A stretch of DNA of 64,000 nt from Craspedostauros australis (GCA_026770025.1 JAMXDE010000010.1:1054001-1118000), one strand, 5' to 3'; numbered from the stretch's first letter, positions 11,501 through 24,672 are shown. The notes: generated from the letters alone by a model not told the origin. Made by a program: numbers and translations.

Positions 11501-14500
11501 CATGTCATCGTCGTCATCTTCTTCATCATCAATATCGTCGATAATGTCGTCCTCGATGTGACCCAGATCGCCATGCCCCCCGGCGCTGGCAACATCCATT
11601 CCAATGCCATCGACATCGTCGGATTGATCGCTCTCGGATTCTGATTCCATTCCAAGGTCAGACCTGCGGTCTGGACGCGCATTGATGGCGTTGTGGACAA
11701 AACCTTCGTCCAGGCCTGCTGTGGGACCCCTCGAATCGTTCGGGGCGTCACTGAACGAGTTGCTCAAATTGACATCCGCGCCTGCTGCCTCGTTTCGCGA
11801 GGCGTTGGCTGTTTCAGGCGGACTGTTGCCTGCTGCGATTCGCTTCGTGTTCTTGCTATCCGACGATTTCTTGATCATGGTGGAAACGTTATCATTGACG
11901 CTTGTCCTGGTCAGAATCTCTAACGGAACAAGAAGCTTCCCGCATACTGTTGCCGTCATCGGGTGGTTCAACGGGACCCGTTGGATTGCTGTGAGTAGTG
12001 CATGGACCATGCCATACTCCAGCATGAGCTTGATAACGTCGAAGCTCAAGGCTCCGTTGCCACCGCTCCTTGGGGCGGCAAGTCCAGCACACAGCTCTCC
12101 CCATGCATTGAAGGCATGCATACCCGTCGCCCTGACCTCATCTTTCGAAAGCTTCGTGCTGTGCGAAGCGTTCGGCGAATGCCCAAGCGTTCCGCAACTC
12201 ATCGCAAAGACCAATTCGGCGATGGCCTTTCGCCGACCCTCTCCCGGCCTTGCGACCAAGGAAAGCACAACGCGGGCAGACGACTGCGCAACGCGAATTC
12301 TCTTGAAGGCGACCAGCTTTTTGCTTCGAGTTGCTTTCGCTTCTGGGCTTTCATCTGTCAGCTTTGGTTCCGGTAGTTGCCAGTGCTTCTTGCTCAGCCA
12401 TCGGTTGGTGGGAAGCAATACATGGAGAAGAAAGCAAAGGAAGGACTTCGATGGAGTGTGACCTCCCGGCAGCGCGTGGTGAAGGTTTGCAAATGCGCTT
12501 GATGTACGATTGCCGCTTTCTTTTGACCGGCTGTGCTTGTGCTTGCAAACTGCCACGATGCAGGCTGGGATGGCAATGATGAGGTCTGCCATCAACTCCA
12601 GCACGTCGGCCGTCCAAAGGAATGATTCGGAGTACGAGAAGTCGCACGGCGCGGCCTTCGTCGGTCGCTTGCGCCGCAGGTTCTTGGTCTGCTGGGCGAT
12701 TCGATTGATGAGCAAGGTGATGACGAACGTACTTGGGTTCTCCATCGCGTTGTTGGTTCGGGGACCATCGATGTCATCGGAGGTTCTGTCGCTCCTTTCG
12801 CGCTTGATCCGTTTCGGTGTGAGGCCACGTTTCGAGTCCTTGCGCGGAGTTTTACTTCGGTGACTCGCGCCAGAGTTTCTCCTGTGCCGAGATCCAATGG
12901 ACTGTCGGGAACGATCCCTGGCAGTTGGTCGAGGCATTTCGGACAGGATCTTCATTCGCTCTGTTCGTTCATTCATTGCCAATGGCGAGACGCGAACATC
13001 TGACTGATCCGACCCGGCCTGCTGGTGAAACTTGACAGAGACAAACAGCGCCTTAACGAAGCACAGCGAATTTCGGCATGCCATCTGTTTCGAATGTTGC
13101 ATCAGGGCATGGCTCGAGACTGGCGATCTCTCAACAAAACCAGACGAAACGTTCCTCTTCCTGCCTTGGAGCTTTGCGATCGTTCCCCGAATCTCGGTCT
13201 CCATGTTCGCTTGCAATGTGGATTCATCCTCCAAGAGTCGGCGGACGATCATGTTCACGACAGTCGTATGCCCAACGAATCGGCAAGCATTTGGGAGCGC
13301 GAGGATCTTCTCCACCACCCCTGCCCGTAGGCATTGTGATGCGTAGCCAGTGTTCCGAAGCAGCCGCATGAGTAGCAACAGAGTCGCATGGATTATTCCT
13401 GGGTTTGTGCAGGCCGAGCTTCGTCTGAGGATAGACAGACAAAGCCGCAATGCCGCGTCCGATGCCTCCTTTGACATCAAGGGCTGGTAGACTGGCAGAG
13501 CCTTGAACATGTCTGTGGTGGCGGATTCGGTATCCTTCTTGTGGCTGGCCTTGGTGTCCGTTGTGGTACTTTCGTCCACATCAGCGTTTGCATCATTGGC
13601 GTGATCGTTAGCACCGTTGGTCTGGAGAGTTGTGCCGGCGTCCTTGATGTGCTTTTTGTCATCGTTTTGCATGGCATTGTTGGGATCCTCCGTCGACGCC
13701 GTATCCTTGGTCGCATTCGATGCACTCTTGCTTTCGCCGTTGTCACCATGTTTTCGTTTCTGTGCGGAATTGAAGATGGCGTCAACCTTATCGACGAAGT
13801 CCTTCGAGTACGATCGGTGCTCTGCCTTGACTTGATCATATTCGCTGCATTCATTCGCCGTCTCTACGTGGGCGCCTGCATTCGCGTTCGCATTTGCGTT
13901 TGTGTGTGCGTTTGCATCTCCGCCTGTGGCTGCACCAGCGGCTGTGCTTGCGCTGGCCTCGCCGTGAGTACCAGACGTACTGCGAGTATCCGTCGTCTTG
14001 GCACCACCAGCGGTCCCATCACTTGCAGAAAAATCAAACGCCACCATCGGCTGAGCCATGACGTCAAGGAGAAGGATGCACGGGGAGAACCATGCTGGCC
14101 ATTTGTTGGTATGAGAGAGAAGCTCGTCTTCCTGGGTGTGGCCTTGTCCTTGTCCTGCATCTTTTTTGCAAGCCTTGAGGACACTCTGAACGGGGGAAAG
14201 GATTCGTGATACGAGCCCATGCTTGAGAACGAGGACCCTCGTTTTTGGCAAGGCTCTCAGCATGAGGACAGCTGCATGACACAAGGATCCAAATCTAGGA
14301 CCGGCGCCTGGGGCAATCTTCCAGCCAGTTTGATCGCCCACGTCAGAGGCAACGATGGTTGATTTGATATGCCTCAACAGCGTATCCATGATATGGATGT
14401 GCTCTTCAGGGTAGCGCTGGCAGAGATTGAGGAGGAAGGAGCTCAGGACTGTCGCCGATGCTTCCTTGTCTCCATCGATCGCTTCACCATGCCTTGCGTA

Positions 14501-17500
14501 CGGGACTGATGGCTCGTTTCGGGTCTGTGGATTGACCTCGTCTGAGTGGTTCTCAAGAATGTCGCAAGCTACAGTCACAGCGGAACTTTTCCACTCGGCG
14601 ATGTTCTGTTTCAAGACATCAACGTCGCGCTGCTCCGCACCGACTTTCTCATTTGTGGACTCGGCATCTACCTTCTCCCTTGACTCCGTATCACGGCTGG
14701 GTTGCGTCTCAGCCTCGGTCTCTGCCCCGGCATCGGCCGCAGTTCCTGTTCCTACTGATGCTGTAGTCGCATTCGTGCTTTCCGCCGCTCCTCCGTCAAC
14801 ATTCATGCTGTCGCCAGTATCCGCGCCAGTGTCTCGAGCATGGTTTGATGACGACTCCGCATCATTTGTGTCGATGGCAGCGTTAGCGTCTCCACTATCT
14901 GGGCTTGCGCTTGCGCCTGTGCCACCAGCCCCATCCTCGTTGTTTGACGTGCCTCCCGCACGACCATTGTCTGCAGTATCTGCATTTTCTGTTTGGTCTG
15001 AACCATTTGCGTTCTGGGTATTGTCAGCAGCGTCGGCAGTGTCACCATTTCCATCGTGTCCATCTGCCTGCCGTTGCCTTTCCATAACTTCGTTGTTTCT
15101 GCGGATGGTCGCTTCATCTGGCCGTGGATTGGCGAGGGCGAAATTCAGCGCAACTTCCGTATTGTTTGAACGTGCTCGGAGGATCGCGTTGAGAGCAGTG
15201 TCGTGATTGAATCCCATCGCCCCCAGACTCGTCAATGTCTCCGCGTCGGGGACAAACGGCGGTTCCTGTCGGGCGATTGCCCTGCTCGATCCAGCGAGGA
15301 GCCCACGGATGTTGTTCAAAAGGACGCTCTCTTGGAGCGGTGCAAACCTAGGTTCTGACGGCTTCGGTTTGGTAGACAGCTCCAAACCCTCCAGAGTCTG
15401 CGATATGAGCAGCACGAATGGGTTGAGGATGTATGATGGGACATGCTTCATGTTGCCATGCTTCCAGGCACGCAGCAGGCACTCCGATGTGCAGCAATGA
15501 AGCGTCCGTCTCATGCTGTCGAAAGAGAATTTTTCCTCTGGTTTGAAATCGGCCATGGTTGAAGGTGATTCCTGTTCGAACAACTCAGTGTGCCCCACCA
15601 AGATGGAAACGTCCTCCTGTTTCATACTTTCCAGCATCTGCACCGAGTGAGATGTGCTTATCGTAGGCGCCGCCAGGACTTGACGCACGAGATTCATCAA
15701 GGGTGGAAGGCTTGCTGCTGAGATCCTGCTTGAGAGCTGCATGGGCAACATGGTGGCGTTTCCTTGCTGACCGTGTGCTGCATCTGTCGATTGTCGCTCG
15801 CGACTTCGCTGGGCAAAATCATCCAGGCTCGTTTTGAGAATGTACTCCATCGCATCCAGGAAGGTGTACGTTTGCTCATCTTGTTCCTGTTGTTCTGATT
15901 TAGATTTCATGAGCGCAACGAGGAGGACATTGTTGAGTGTCCTGCGTTCTCTCTTTTCTTCCACCAAGCACGAATGCATCTGATCGAGCATGCAGCCCAG
16001 GTACATCCTCACGGTTCCAGGCGTGATAGTCTCGTTCTTTTCGTACGATCCACCCTCGTAGAAAGGAACGGTGAGGTCGGCCTCGAAGCCGTTGCGGATT
16101 TCGCAAGAGATCATCCTGATCAGTGTGGAGAGATAGCGTCCAACTGTTCCGTGATGGAAGGACATCTTGGATTGGGCTGGAAGTGACCGGAAGTCCGACA
16201 AGATGAGCTTCGCGAGCCACGAGAATATCTCAGAGTAACTGGACTGCATTCGGGCCAACACATTTGCACTGGATGTGCGTATGTCGGTGAGTCCAACCTC
16301 GAATCTAGGCTGTGCGGGAGTGTCTGAATCCGCAAGCGATTGCGTTCTGGGCGCTGTCCACACCGCAAGCACTTCTGCGATGGGTTCGCGACCGTGACCA
16401 CGTGTTTGCTCCGACACCCACCCCCGCGAGGTTCGATATCGTAGAACGCCACACTTGTTCACGCACCGGTCGAAGGCGTCTGTGATCTCGCTCATCTCCA
16501 TGTTCCCGACGCTGGCGCAGGAGTCTATTTCGATCCCATCTCGCACGACGGCTCCCTCCGAGCACACGATGCGAAGTCGATATCGCAGCTCTCGCTCGCC
16601 GTCGGCGTCTCCTTGCAACCTCCGCAACTCTCTCTCGTCAAACCCTGGTTGGGTGCGGACTCGGCATACCTCGAAGATGGCGGATCTCTGGAATCGTGAC
16701 AGCCTCACTATCAGCCGTTCGAAGCTTGGTGAGATGAGTTCCTTCTTCCATTTGCGATCTCGCGAACTCCATCCTGTACTGCTCTCCGATGTGGCGTGGA
16801 TTGCATGCCTGATCACATGGCAGAGCAGAGTGATTGTCCACTGCAGCGTGACGACGTGTCGCAAGTAGTCCGATAGAGCGACGGCCACAGGCGCGAAGCC
16901 CTTCAAATCGAGTTTGTGCAGGGGCAGGTCAGGCAGACCTTCCAACAGCATCAATGCAGTCCCCCTAAGTTGACGATCCTTCTCCGTGTCCTGCTGCTGC
17001 TCTTGCTGTTGTCGCTGGTGTGATGATCTTGCAAGTACATCCGAGAGATGCTTCTGCTTCAGCTCCAACGCGTCCAACTGCGCAGTCAGTCTGCCCACCA
17101 TGAGATGCAGTAGCTTTTGGGAATCATATCGCGTCGCGATACATTTGAAGGCCAGGGTCAAGGAGTCTTGGGTGGTTGAATGCGTCAGCGTGCTCATAGC
17201 AGGGCAGCTGAGGCAACTGATATGGGAGAGGAACTGGAGGCCGTTTGGCATGAGATCTCGGTGCAACCTCAGCATCGCTTCCAATCCACTTGCCTTCATG
17301 AAATGAACGTAGTGATCGTCATTGTGCAAGGTGTGTTCCAGCATCTGGCCAAAGTTGAGGGCGTATTGCATCAGACATGTGCGAGAATCCTCCAGGTGGG
17401 CCGGAGGGCGAATGCCGTCCTCGTAGTCATCAACCTGCAGAGCTTCCTTGTTGGCGAGCTCCCGGGCGAAGTCGGCGACCTTGTGTAACGCATCAGCCAC

Positions 17501-20500
17501 AGCCCGCATCACCAAAGGTTTTAGAACACTGATATGGCGCATGATCTCATCCAACCCAGTGCCCACGATGGCAGCTATGTCGTTCAGTAGACAGCGGCTC
17601 CTTGGCATGGCGTACTTGGGATGACGGAAAAGCCGCAGGAAGGCAGGGAATGGGTTGGCCGCCTTCACAGCTTTTGCACCATCTGTGGTCAACGACAACG
17701 CAGAGAGGATGTTGGGGATGGCCGCAATAAGCTCGGGAATGGCTGGCAGCTGCGGCTCGTCATCGATGTCCTCGCAGAGCATGGACAGAAACGACGTTGC
17801 CATCCCAGATGTGTGAACGTACTTGACGATGTGCGGATCGCTGTTCATGACTTCAGTTATCAGGCCTCCGGCCAACGAGACGATGAAACCTCCGTAGAGA
17901 TTGGCGTTTTCCATGATGTCAATCACCACCGCAGTCAGAGTCGGTTTGCGCAGTTCAGTTGCACCGGAGGGGGCCGCCGATGATGCGGAAGTCGACTCTT
18001 GGTGGAATACAACGGTGAGGGTGGTGATCACATTGAAAAGCAGCACGCGGTACGAAAATGGCATGACGGCACGATCTTCTGGTGCGACCGCGCGTGGATT
18101 CGCTGCTGTTGACATCGACACTCCTGCTTCTGTTGCATGTGGCTCCAACTCGTCTTTGATTTCGTTGGAAGCTGCACCATCGGAGGTTTCTGGTGGGTCG
18201 CAATCCATCGCGGCCACCCCGTCGTCTTCCTCAGCTGCTGGCACTTGTGCGGTGCTGTTGGTCGTAGTAGCAGTAGTACTTGCCGTTGCCCCCTCCAAGA
18301 GCTTGGTGGTCAGAATCTCAACGCCACGAAGATCGTTGAAGGCGTTGAACGCGTTGTTGTGATTGGCGATGGCGGTTTCCATGATGTGCACCGATTGCGC
18401 CGAAATGAATGCCAGCATCGACTTCACGCGCTGAAGCTGCGACGGTGTCAGTGTGCTGGACAGACGCTCCAGGCATGGTTTGGGGTCCACAGATATCGTC
18501 GTGAGCAGGGCTGGGATGAGTCCGCAGTCTGTCAATGCTGATGTTCCGTACGGTGTCAAAACGACGATCGAAGTCAAGCTGAGCACTGTGTCGACGAATC
18601 CCAGCGCCCGATCGAGGAGAGTGTCCCACGAGAGCTGCTCTTCTCTCGTCATTTGCATGAAGGCGAGGCCGAGCCCAAAGCCAAGGCTGTTGGATGAAGT
18701 GTCTTGCTCGGAGTGGGTTGCTCCGGCTGTGTCTGTCGAAGAAGACATGGACATGGGCACCGAGGCAGGTGCAGATGCAGAAGTAGACGTGGTCGCGCCC
18801 ATGGACGTGGCAGAAGTTTGGTTGGAAGAATCGAGGAGGAACGAGTTCAGCGTCGCTAGCGAGAAGCGAATGAGTGTGGGCAAGATACCCAGGTATCGGC
18901 CCTTGCCAACGCCAAGCTCGCTGAGAATGTTCGTGTGCCGTGCGACGCCTGTGAGAGAGCCGCCGATCCCTTCACGTCTCGCCACGAGCGCTGTGAGAGT
19001 TTCCACAGCCAGGACCCGCACTTCGTACGGGACCGTCGACGACTTGGCCAGGACGTGCAGCGCTCCTTTCTGAGACGTGGAATCCTTGTCCTCTTTGACG
19101 ATGGCTGATGGCGAAGTTGATATTGAGGCTGATGAGACGGTTGGGCGCAACACATCTATCAATTCAACACACAGCTCAGGCTGTGCATGGAAGTAGCCCG
19201 AGACGATCTCGTGCGACGGATGAGCATGGAGTATAGCAATCAGCGCACGCAGGCGCGTTTGGATGGCATCGACTCGCGTTGCTCGGGTGTGGAAGGATCG
19301 TGCGAGACGAAGTTCTGCCAGCAGAGCAAACAGCTGGTCTGCCGGGATGCTTGTGGATCTGCCCACCTTTTCCAGGCAGATGAAAAACAGCTCCGCTGTG
19401 GATCGAATACGTTTGTCCACAAGAGCGTGAGCTACTCTTCTTCGCTTCAACTTCTTCGCGGCACCGTCGTCGGAAGAGTCAGACTTGGCGCCTCCGTCTG
19501 AGGTGCTGCCGCCGCCCATGCCATGATTGCTGTCGTCACCACGGGCTGCGTCGTCGTCAGCGACGCCACTGGAGGTTGAGCTGGTAGTTCGTACCGCGAT
19601 CATTGATGATGAAAGCTGGATTCGGACCAGGCGTGACTCGTCTTGGATGCTGTCATCTTGCTCGCTCTCGTCGACAGTCAAGGTATTGCCTCCGCCTCCG
19701 GCTTTGCTTTTACTCATACTGTTCTCGTTGCCGTTGCCGTTGCCGTCGCCAACATCCATCATGCTGTCATCTTCGTCGTTGCAAAAGAAGCTGAAGTCAA
19801 GCTCGCCCGCCTGCACGGGAAGAGCGCCTTGGCCGAAATCGGAATCATCGGCAGAAACACACGTCATGAGGCCCAGGCCTGAGCCTCTGGACCCCCACCC
19901 TCTGGCGAGAGCCATCAATCGTTTGTGCGGAGGTCCCATTGCGCTATGCAGCACGGTTGAGTGTTGGTGGCTGTCGGGTGCTTCCTGCTTGTACATTGGT
20001 GGGAGGGTGGACAGGAAGCACAACGCCTCCGTCGCAGTTGCGGCGATTTCGTCGTTCGCTGCTGCCAGGAGATCAACGAGTTCATCGACAGAGTTGAAGG
20101 GATTTTTGTTGGATGCATTTTTTAACATGTTGATGAGAAAGCGAAGAACAGTGATAATGTCCTTTTGCACTGAGCTGGGCACAGAAGCGACATCCTCCAA
20201 TGTGGTCGCGGCCTTTGGCTGTAGCTGTGGCAGGCTGGTCTTGAACATGACCTTTTTGTGGCGCTTGATTGGTTTGATGAGGAGGAGCGCGGGGTAGGTG
20301 TGCAGGCAATGTATCAGGAAGGCATCGATGGCGTTGAGTGGGTGCACCCATTCCTGCAGGTCAAGCTGTGCACAGAATAGTATTTGCATGTGTTGATGTG
20401 CATGGTCGTTTTGGTCGGTGATGTTGGTGATTCATTTCATGGTACGAAAGCGCAGATGTGGACGCAATATGGGAAATATCAGGGTGTGAGAAGATGTTGT

Positions 20501-21010
20501 GTTGTGTTGTGCTGCGTTGTATTGGATACTGGATGCTCGGTGAGCGGCGCCGATGTACGAGTATGCAGGGCGCAGCACGTTTGCGGCGGGCTGGCAACAA
20601 GAATGCACATGTGCGAGTACGGAATGACAGCTGGAGGAGAGGCAGTTGCAGGAGATGTTGACCATGCCAAAAAAAAACGCACGACGGTGCAATCGTATCG
20701 AGTGGACGCAAGAATTTACCTGATCGTCGAAGGGCCACACCTGCCATTGCTCGCAGATGTTCACGAGCGCATCAATATCCAAAGGTGGTGGCACGACGGA
20801 TTTTTCGTCGCCAGGCTGTTGCGTTGCCTTGCCATCACTGGTTGCATTTGCGCTTGCATTTGCGCTTCTGTTTGCGCTCGCACCCGGCTGTTCATCGAAG
20901 TCAGCGTCGAATAGGGTGATGGATTCAAGTTCGTGCTTGAGCTTGCGGAGACGATCATCGTGAATGACCTGCGAGGTGGTGCAAACCGTTGTCCCGTTGA
21001 TCGGTGCCAT
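5588..21010 (-). CDS. HUWE1/TOM1-type HECT E3 ubiquitin ligase, 4,945 aa
   Basis: Transfers ubiquitin from an E2 to substrates through a catalytic cysteine thioester. Three exons: 21010-20720 (97 codons), 20365-6527 (4,613 codons) and 6295-5588 (235 codons plus TAA). Both introns (20719-20366, donor GTAAAT, acceptor GCACAG; 6526-6296, donor GTACGA, acceptor GCACAG... read as CCCACAG) are phase 0; the second joins HMLGIK to PTHHDMEAIDPDYYKNL, the expected HECT sequence. Domains, approximate residues: DUF913-like helical region near 900-1100; UBA with GAMGFNHDTALNAIL near 1800-1844; acidic Asp/Glu block about 3037-3115; UBM-like repeats (LPLEMQQDIV, LPEDMRREAIEQ, LSPELRHEIL, LPPEIIAEAQ) about 3770-3910; HECT about 4590-4945. 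The catalytic cysteine is C4912 in AHTCFNSLDLP (codon 5690-5692), 33 residues from the C-terminus as is usual for HECT ligases. Long Ser/Thr/Asn/Glu-rich linkers separate the domains. Identification is secure; intron-exon structure is good at the 3' end and likely at the 5' end. Confidence 0.95.
20366..20719 (-). other. First intron of the HECT ligase gene
   Basis: A 354-bp phase-0 intron with donor GTAAATTC and acceptor TGTGCACAG. It contains a short (TTGTG)n run at about 20491-20520, the same pentamer that makes the long array at 47295. Confidence 0.75.
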
Positions 21011-22800
21011 GATGAGTGGTCAAACGTGGTTCAGCGGGTATGGTACACGTGTGGATGGTCCGAGGAATAGTTGAGCGGGTCGGTGTGCAAATGGCTTGGC
21101 AGATGGCCGTCCGGCTGATGTATGGATGTCTCGTTGTTGAACGAGGTGTGCAGTTGAAGTTACGCTCGCAGTTCCGGTTACAGTTGTTTTGGTGCTGTTG
21201 ATCATGCGACTGGTAATCACGCTTGGGTCAATGGATGGATGGATGGATTGGATTCACTGGTATGGGTCCGTCACGGCTTCTGGTGAGGCGTACGAGTATC
21301 TGCTCGTATTTTCGCAACCAAACCCGAAAGCGAAAGTGCTTGGCAAAACTGAGGTTTGATGCGACCAACGAGACAGCGCCGTGCCTTGCTTCACGCACTT
21401 GTGTCGTTGATGATTCAAATACGGATGTCGCGATGGTTTTGCTGAGCGCAGTGGTCGTAATACAATCGTCGCAATGCAGTCGTTGCAGCGCAGTGTCCTG
21501 TCCTGGTCCCACGGACGTGTCGGATGGCGCAACTTGCCTCACAGGCTGTAGCTGTATCTGTGTCCAAATATAGTAGAGTCCCAGAATGGTGCGATAGAGT
21601 CGTTTGTGTGATTGCAGACACACCGTAAAGAAGAATGTCAAAGCGCTTCACTGGCGTGCAATGGCAGGCACTTTGTGGGCATGTACTATACCCGCAGGGT
21701 ATGCTGCGCTATGTCCCGGTGCGGATGCGAGCACTGCGTGTGTGTGGGTGCGTGAGTGAGTGCGTGAGCGAAACTTGGATCTTCCTTTTTTGTGCCTCTC
21801 AAACCCGCCTTGCCTTTTCGCAACTCTGTGCTACGACTACAGCTGTCACAAGAACGAAAGCAAAGACTCTCTGTGACTTTGTTGCACCCAAGTCGCTGCT
21901 TCTGTTGTGGCTGTCGGAGTGATGTTGTTGCTCTTGCGGCGCTCGATAGTTATCGTTGATGCTTCTTTTGCAGCTGATGCGGCTATCGTTGCTACACACT
22001 CTTCTTGTTTCGGTCGTTGTCTCTTTGCGATGTTCACGATTGTCGTCCGTGTGAAGAGAGGGGCAGAGAGGAACGAGAGTGTTGGCGACAACAAACTCCT
22101 GAGAGTCTCTGTGCGATCTGCGGCTGTTGCGAGCAACCTCGATTCTTCGCAGACGCTTCCTTTTTTTTGTGGTGAGATCTTCTTTTCTTTTCGTGTCTGT
22201 GTCCATCATCGTCTTGGCGGTCCTGTGACACGATCTGCATCTAATGGGCTGAAAATGTCCCATGCGACGTCAAGGCGACATCGAAAGAAGGCGTTTGGGA
22301 GTCAAGCGAGTCCCACTACATGGTTAGTCGAGCTTGTCGCCGCTGTCGTATTTCCAAACTATGGGGCCGTATCTAGAGAGAGAGTGAGAAGCCAAGTATG
22401 TTTGCTCCTTCTCACTTTCATTTCTTGGCGACAGGAACACATCATGAAGCAGTCGTTGGCACCAACACTGAGATCAGTCAGTACGAATGGTACATGCTCG
22501 CATACTCGCATACTCGCGCTCGTCTAACAGCACCCATCCATTTTTCCTCGACGTCCTGGCCCTGCTGCACCAACAAGTGAATGGAGCTATCGTCGTGTTG
22601 ATCGCGAATGCCGCAGTCACGTTGACTCGGGGAAGCCGACGTTCTTCGTGTTTCGTTGTTGGTCAGAGCATCGGCGAGATTGCGGAAACTGGGCGCAAAC
22701 CGCGTCTCTATCTCTGTCTCTGCCCTCGACAGCATCGACAGCATCGACAACATTGACAACATTGACAACATCGACAACATCGACAGTATCGGCCAAGACG
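21011..22800. other. Divergent intergenic region
   Basis: About 1.8 kb between the start of the HECT ligase (-) and the start of the glycosyltransferase-like gene (+), so it should hold both promoters. Overlapping ORFs of up to about 206 codons occur on both strands but look like chance reading. A (TGGA)n patch lies at 21232-21250 and a 9-bp GACAACATT/GACAACATC tandem run at 22728-22790, just before the chosen start of the next gene. Confidence 0.5.
22728..22790. repeat. 9-bp tandem repeat (GACAACATY)
   Basis: About seven units of ATCGACAGC/ATTGACAAC type directly upstream of the ATG at 22801. The upstream frame is open through it, so it is either 5' UTR or, less likely, a Thr/Ser-rich N-terminal extension of the next gene. 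Confidence 0.8.
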
Positions 22801-24672
22801 ATGGCGATACCAGATCGAGTGACAAGGCATGGTGCGACGGCCGCAGACGGTGATGGTCGTAATCGACGCCAACGGCGGAAGGGATGCTTCGGATCGCTGC
22901 AGATGCTCATTCGGGTGGGATTCCTCATCAGTTTTGTGCTGACGATCTTTCCTCTTCTATTTCTGCACAGCACTCTGTCACGTACGCAAGTCACATCGCA
23001 CATGCATCCAAACGCAAACGCTCACGCAAATGCCCAGGCCAATGGAAATCGGCGTCACGCACCGGCGGAGAGTCCGAGATCGCTTTCCCAGCCATCCCCA
23101 ACTGGGCACAACCACCACACCAATCCTCTCGGCGCAACAGCTTCCAAAGCACAGGATGCATCGCCTCTGAAAAGAACAAGCATAGCACGGGTGATACCGC
23201 GAGACCGCTCCAATGAGGACCAACAAGACATGCTGTCCAAGTCCGTAACTCCAAATGACTTGCTCAAACTGAGAAACGACAGCGGATGCGAGGTCTACTC
23301 CAACAGCAGTAGCAACAGTAGCAGTGGCGGTAGACATGACACTGGCACTGACACTGACGCTTCTGCTGCAGATCGACCATTGCATCCAAACAGCACTGAT
23401 GCTTCCAGATTGCCGACGGGGCTTGTCGTGACGCTGCTGGCTGCCCCGAAACAGAGACACCTGCATTCGCACTCCTTCCTGCTTGCCTGCTCAAACATTC
23501 CCAACCAGCTCACGTACTTCGTCGAGCCGCAGGGGATGGACATGCTGATCGTAGTCGGGGACGATGGTGGCGTGGATGACTTGTGGACGGTGCAAGGGTT
23601 CGCCAACTGCATGGGCTTGCAGGAACGAAAGACTTCGTCACGAGCGAGCGCCGCGGATGAAGCCCAATCATTGCAACGCACATGGACGAATATAGATGGG
23701 AGCACGATGTCGGCCACGGCGTACGGCCTCGACGGCTTCAGATCGACAGTCTGGATGACCCTGTCCGAGATGGCGTACCCGCAATATATCCTGCGCAACG
23801 TGACGCTGATGAGCGATCCCATCGAGCCGAAACACTGCCAGGCACCGTCTGAGTACATCCAATCCACCAGCTGGTACGCCAGGCAGATGCTGGAACTTGG
23901 CATACTGCAGGACTATGACTACTTCCTCAAGGTCGACAATGACATCATCTTCATCGCGCCGGTGCCATTCTACATACTCCAGGACATGCACATGAAGGGA
24001 GCCTATTTTGGGCATTCGGCAGAGTACTTCCCGGCAGGGTCAGGCACGTGCGGCCTGGGCATCATGGCAGCCACTGCGGACTTCTTGGATGATTGGTCCG
24101 AAGGTAAGCGGTTTCACATCCCTTCGTCCCACCAAGCCCATGCGGTGGCGAGAGAAAGATCCAGATCGGCGCAAACGCAACAAAAGTGGAAGGGAAAGTT
24201 CTGCTCGCCGACCAAAGACTTTGATCGCAACACGGACCTCTTCTACACCAACTTCATCATCGGGCGTGTCAGCTTCTGGCAATCCCCGATGGTGCTGCAG
24301 CTATCAAACTACCTCAGCGAGTACCCGAAAGGGTACTTCAAGCACCGTTGGACGGATCAGATATTCTGGCACCGCGCCATGGGGATGCTCCTGTACGATT
24401 ACCGCTCCTTCCTCGCCGATTATACCCGCCTGCGCTGCATGCCGAATCCCACCTGCTGGCTGTCCAGCATCCTCCGGAAGAAGTACGGCGAGAATTCCAC
24501 GCACCGATGCGACAGCGGCGGCATGTTCCTGCACCCCAAGGACTTCATGGTGGACAAGGCGATGTTTGCTCCACCGCCCGCTTCGCCGCGCACGGAGCAT
24601 CTGCTGTGGGATGATAACCAAGTCCTGTTCACGAAGACGTACACTCACAATTGCAAGGGTCCGACTGTATAG
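22801..24672 (+). CDS. Type II membrane glycosyltransferase-like protein (GT15-like), 623 aa
   Basis: Predicted Golgi sugar transferase. I start at MAIPDRVTRHG (22801) because it leaves a short basic cytosolic tail (RNRRQRRKG) before one membrane anchor (about residues 35-57, MLIRVGFLISFVLTIFPLLF); an upstream in-frame ATG at 22648 would add a repeat-coded extension. A Ser/Asn/His-rich stalk follows to about residue 200. The catalytic part contains YDYFLKVDNDIIF (residues 372-384), resembling the metal-site region of KRE2/MNT1-type alpha-1,2-mannosyltransferases (GT15), then FYTNFIIGRVSFWQSP and GYFKHRWTDQIFWHRAMG, similar in layout to the family's NFEIG and ERWGDAP-HS blocks. The C-terminal quarter is Cys-rich. 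Specificity and even the exact GT family are inference. A donor-like GTAAGC at about 24105 sits inside the frame, but the ORF is uninterrupted so I keep it as one exon. Confidence 0.7.
   Translation: MAIPDRVTRHGATAADGDGRNRRQRRKGCFGSLQMLIRVGFLISFVLTIFPLLFLHSTLSRTQVTSHMHPNANAHANAQANGNRRHAPAESPRSLSQPSPTGHNHHTNPLGATASKAQDASPLKRTSIARVIPRDRSNEDQQDMLSKSVTPNDLLKLRNDSGCEVYSNSSSNSSSGGRHDTGTDTDASAADRPLHPNSTDASRLPTGLVVTLLAAPKQRHLHSHSFLLACSNIPNQLTYFVEPQGMDMLIVVGDDGGVDDLWTVQGFANCMGLQERKTSSRASAADEAQSLQRTWTNIDGSTMSATAYGLDGFRSTVWMTLSEMAYPQYILRNVTLMSDPIEPKHCQAPSEYIQSTSWYARQMLELGILQDYDYFLKVDNDIIFIAPVPFYILQDMHMKGAYFGHSAEYFPAGSGTCGLGIMAATADFLDDWSEGKRFHIPSSHQAHAVARERSRSAQTQQKWKGKFCSPTKDFDRNTDLFYTNFIIGRVSFWQSPMVLQLSNYLSEYPKGYFKHRWTDQIFWHRAMGMLLYDYRSFLADYTRLRCMPNPTCWLSSILRKKYGENSTHRCDSGGMFLHPKDFMVDKAMFAPPPASPRTEHLLWDDNQVLFTKTYTHNCKGPTV

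Noticed and set aside
22648-22800. Upstream start for the glycosyltransferase-like gene
   Set aside because: It would add a 51-residue extension coded largely by a 9-bp tandem repeat in front of a normal short cytosolic tail.
24104-24200. Intron inside the glycosyltransferase-like gene (GTAAGC at about 24105)
   Set aside because: The frame stays open through it and no acceptor gives a clearly better protein; kept as coding pending transcript data.
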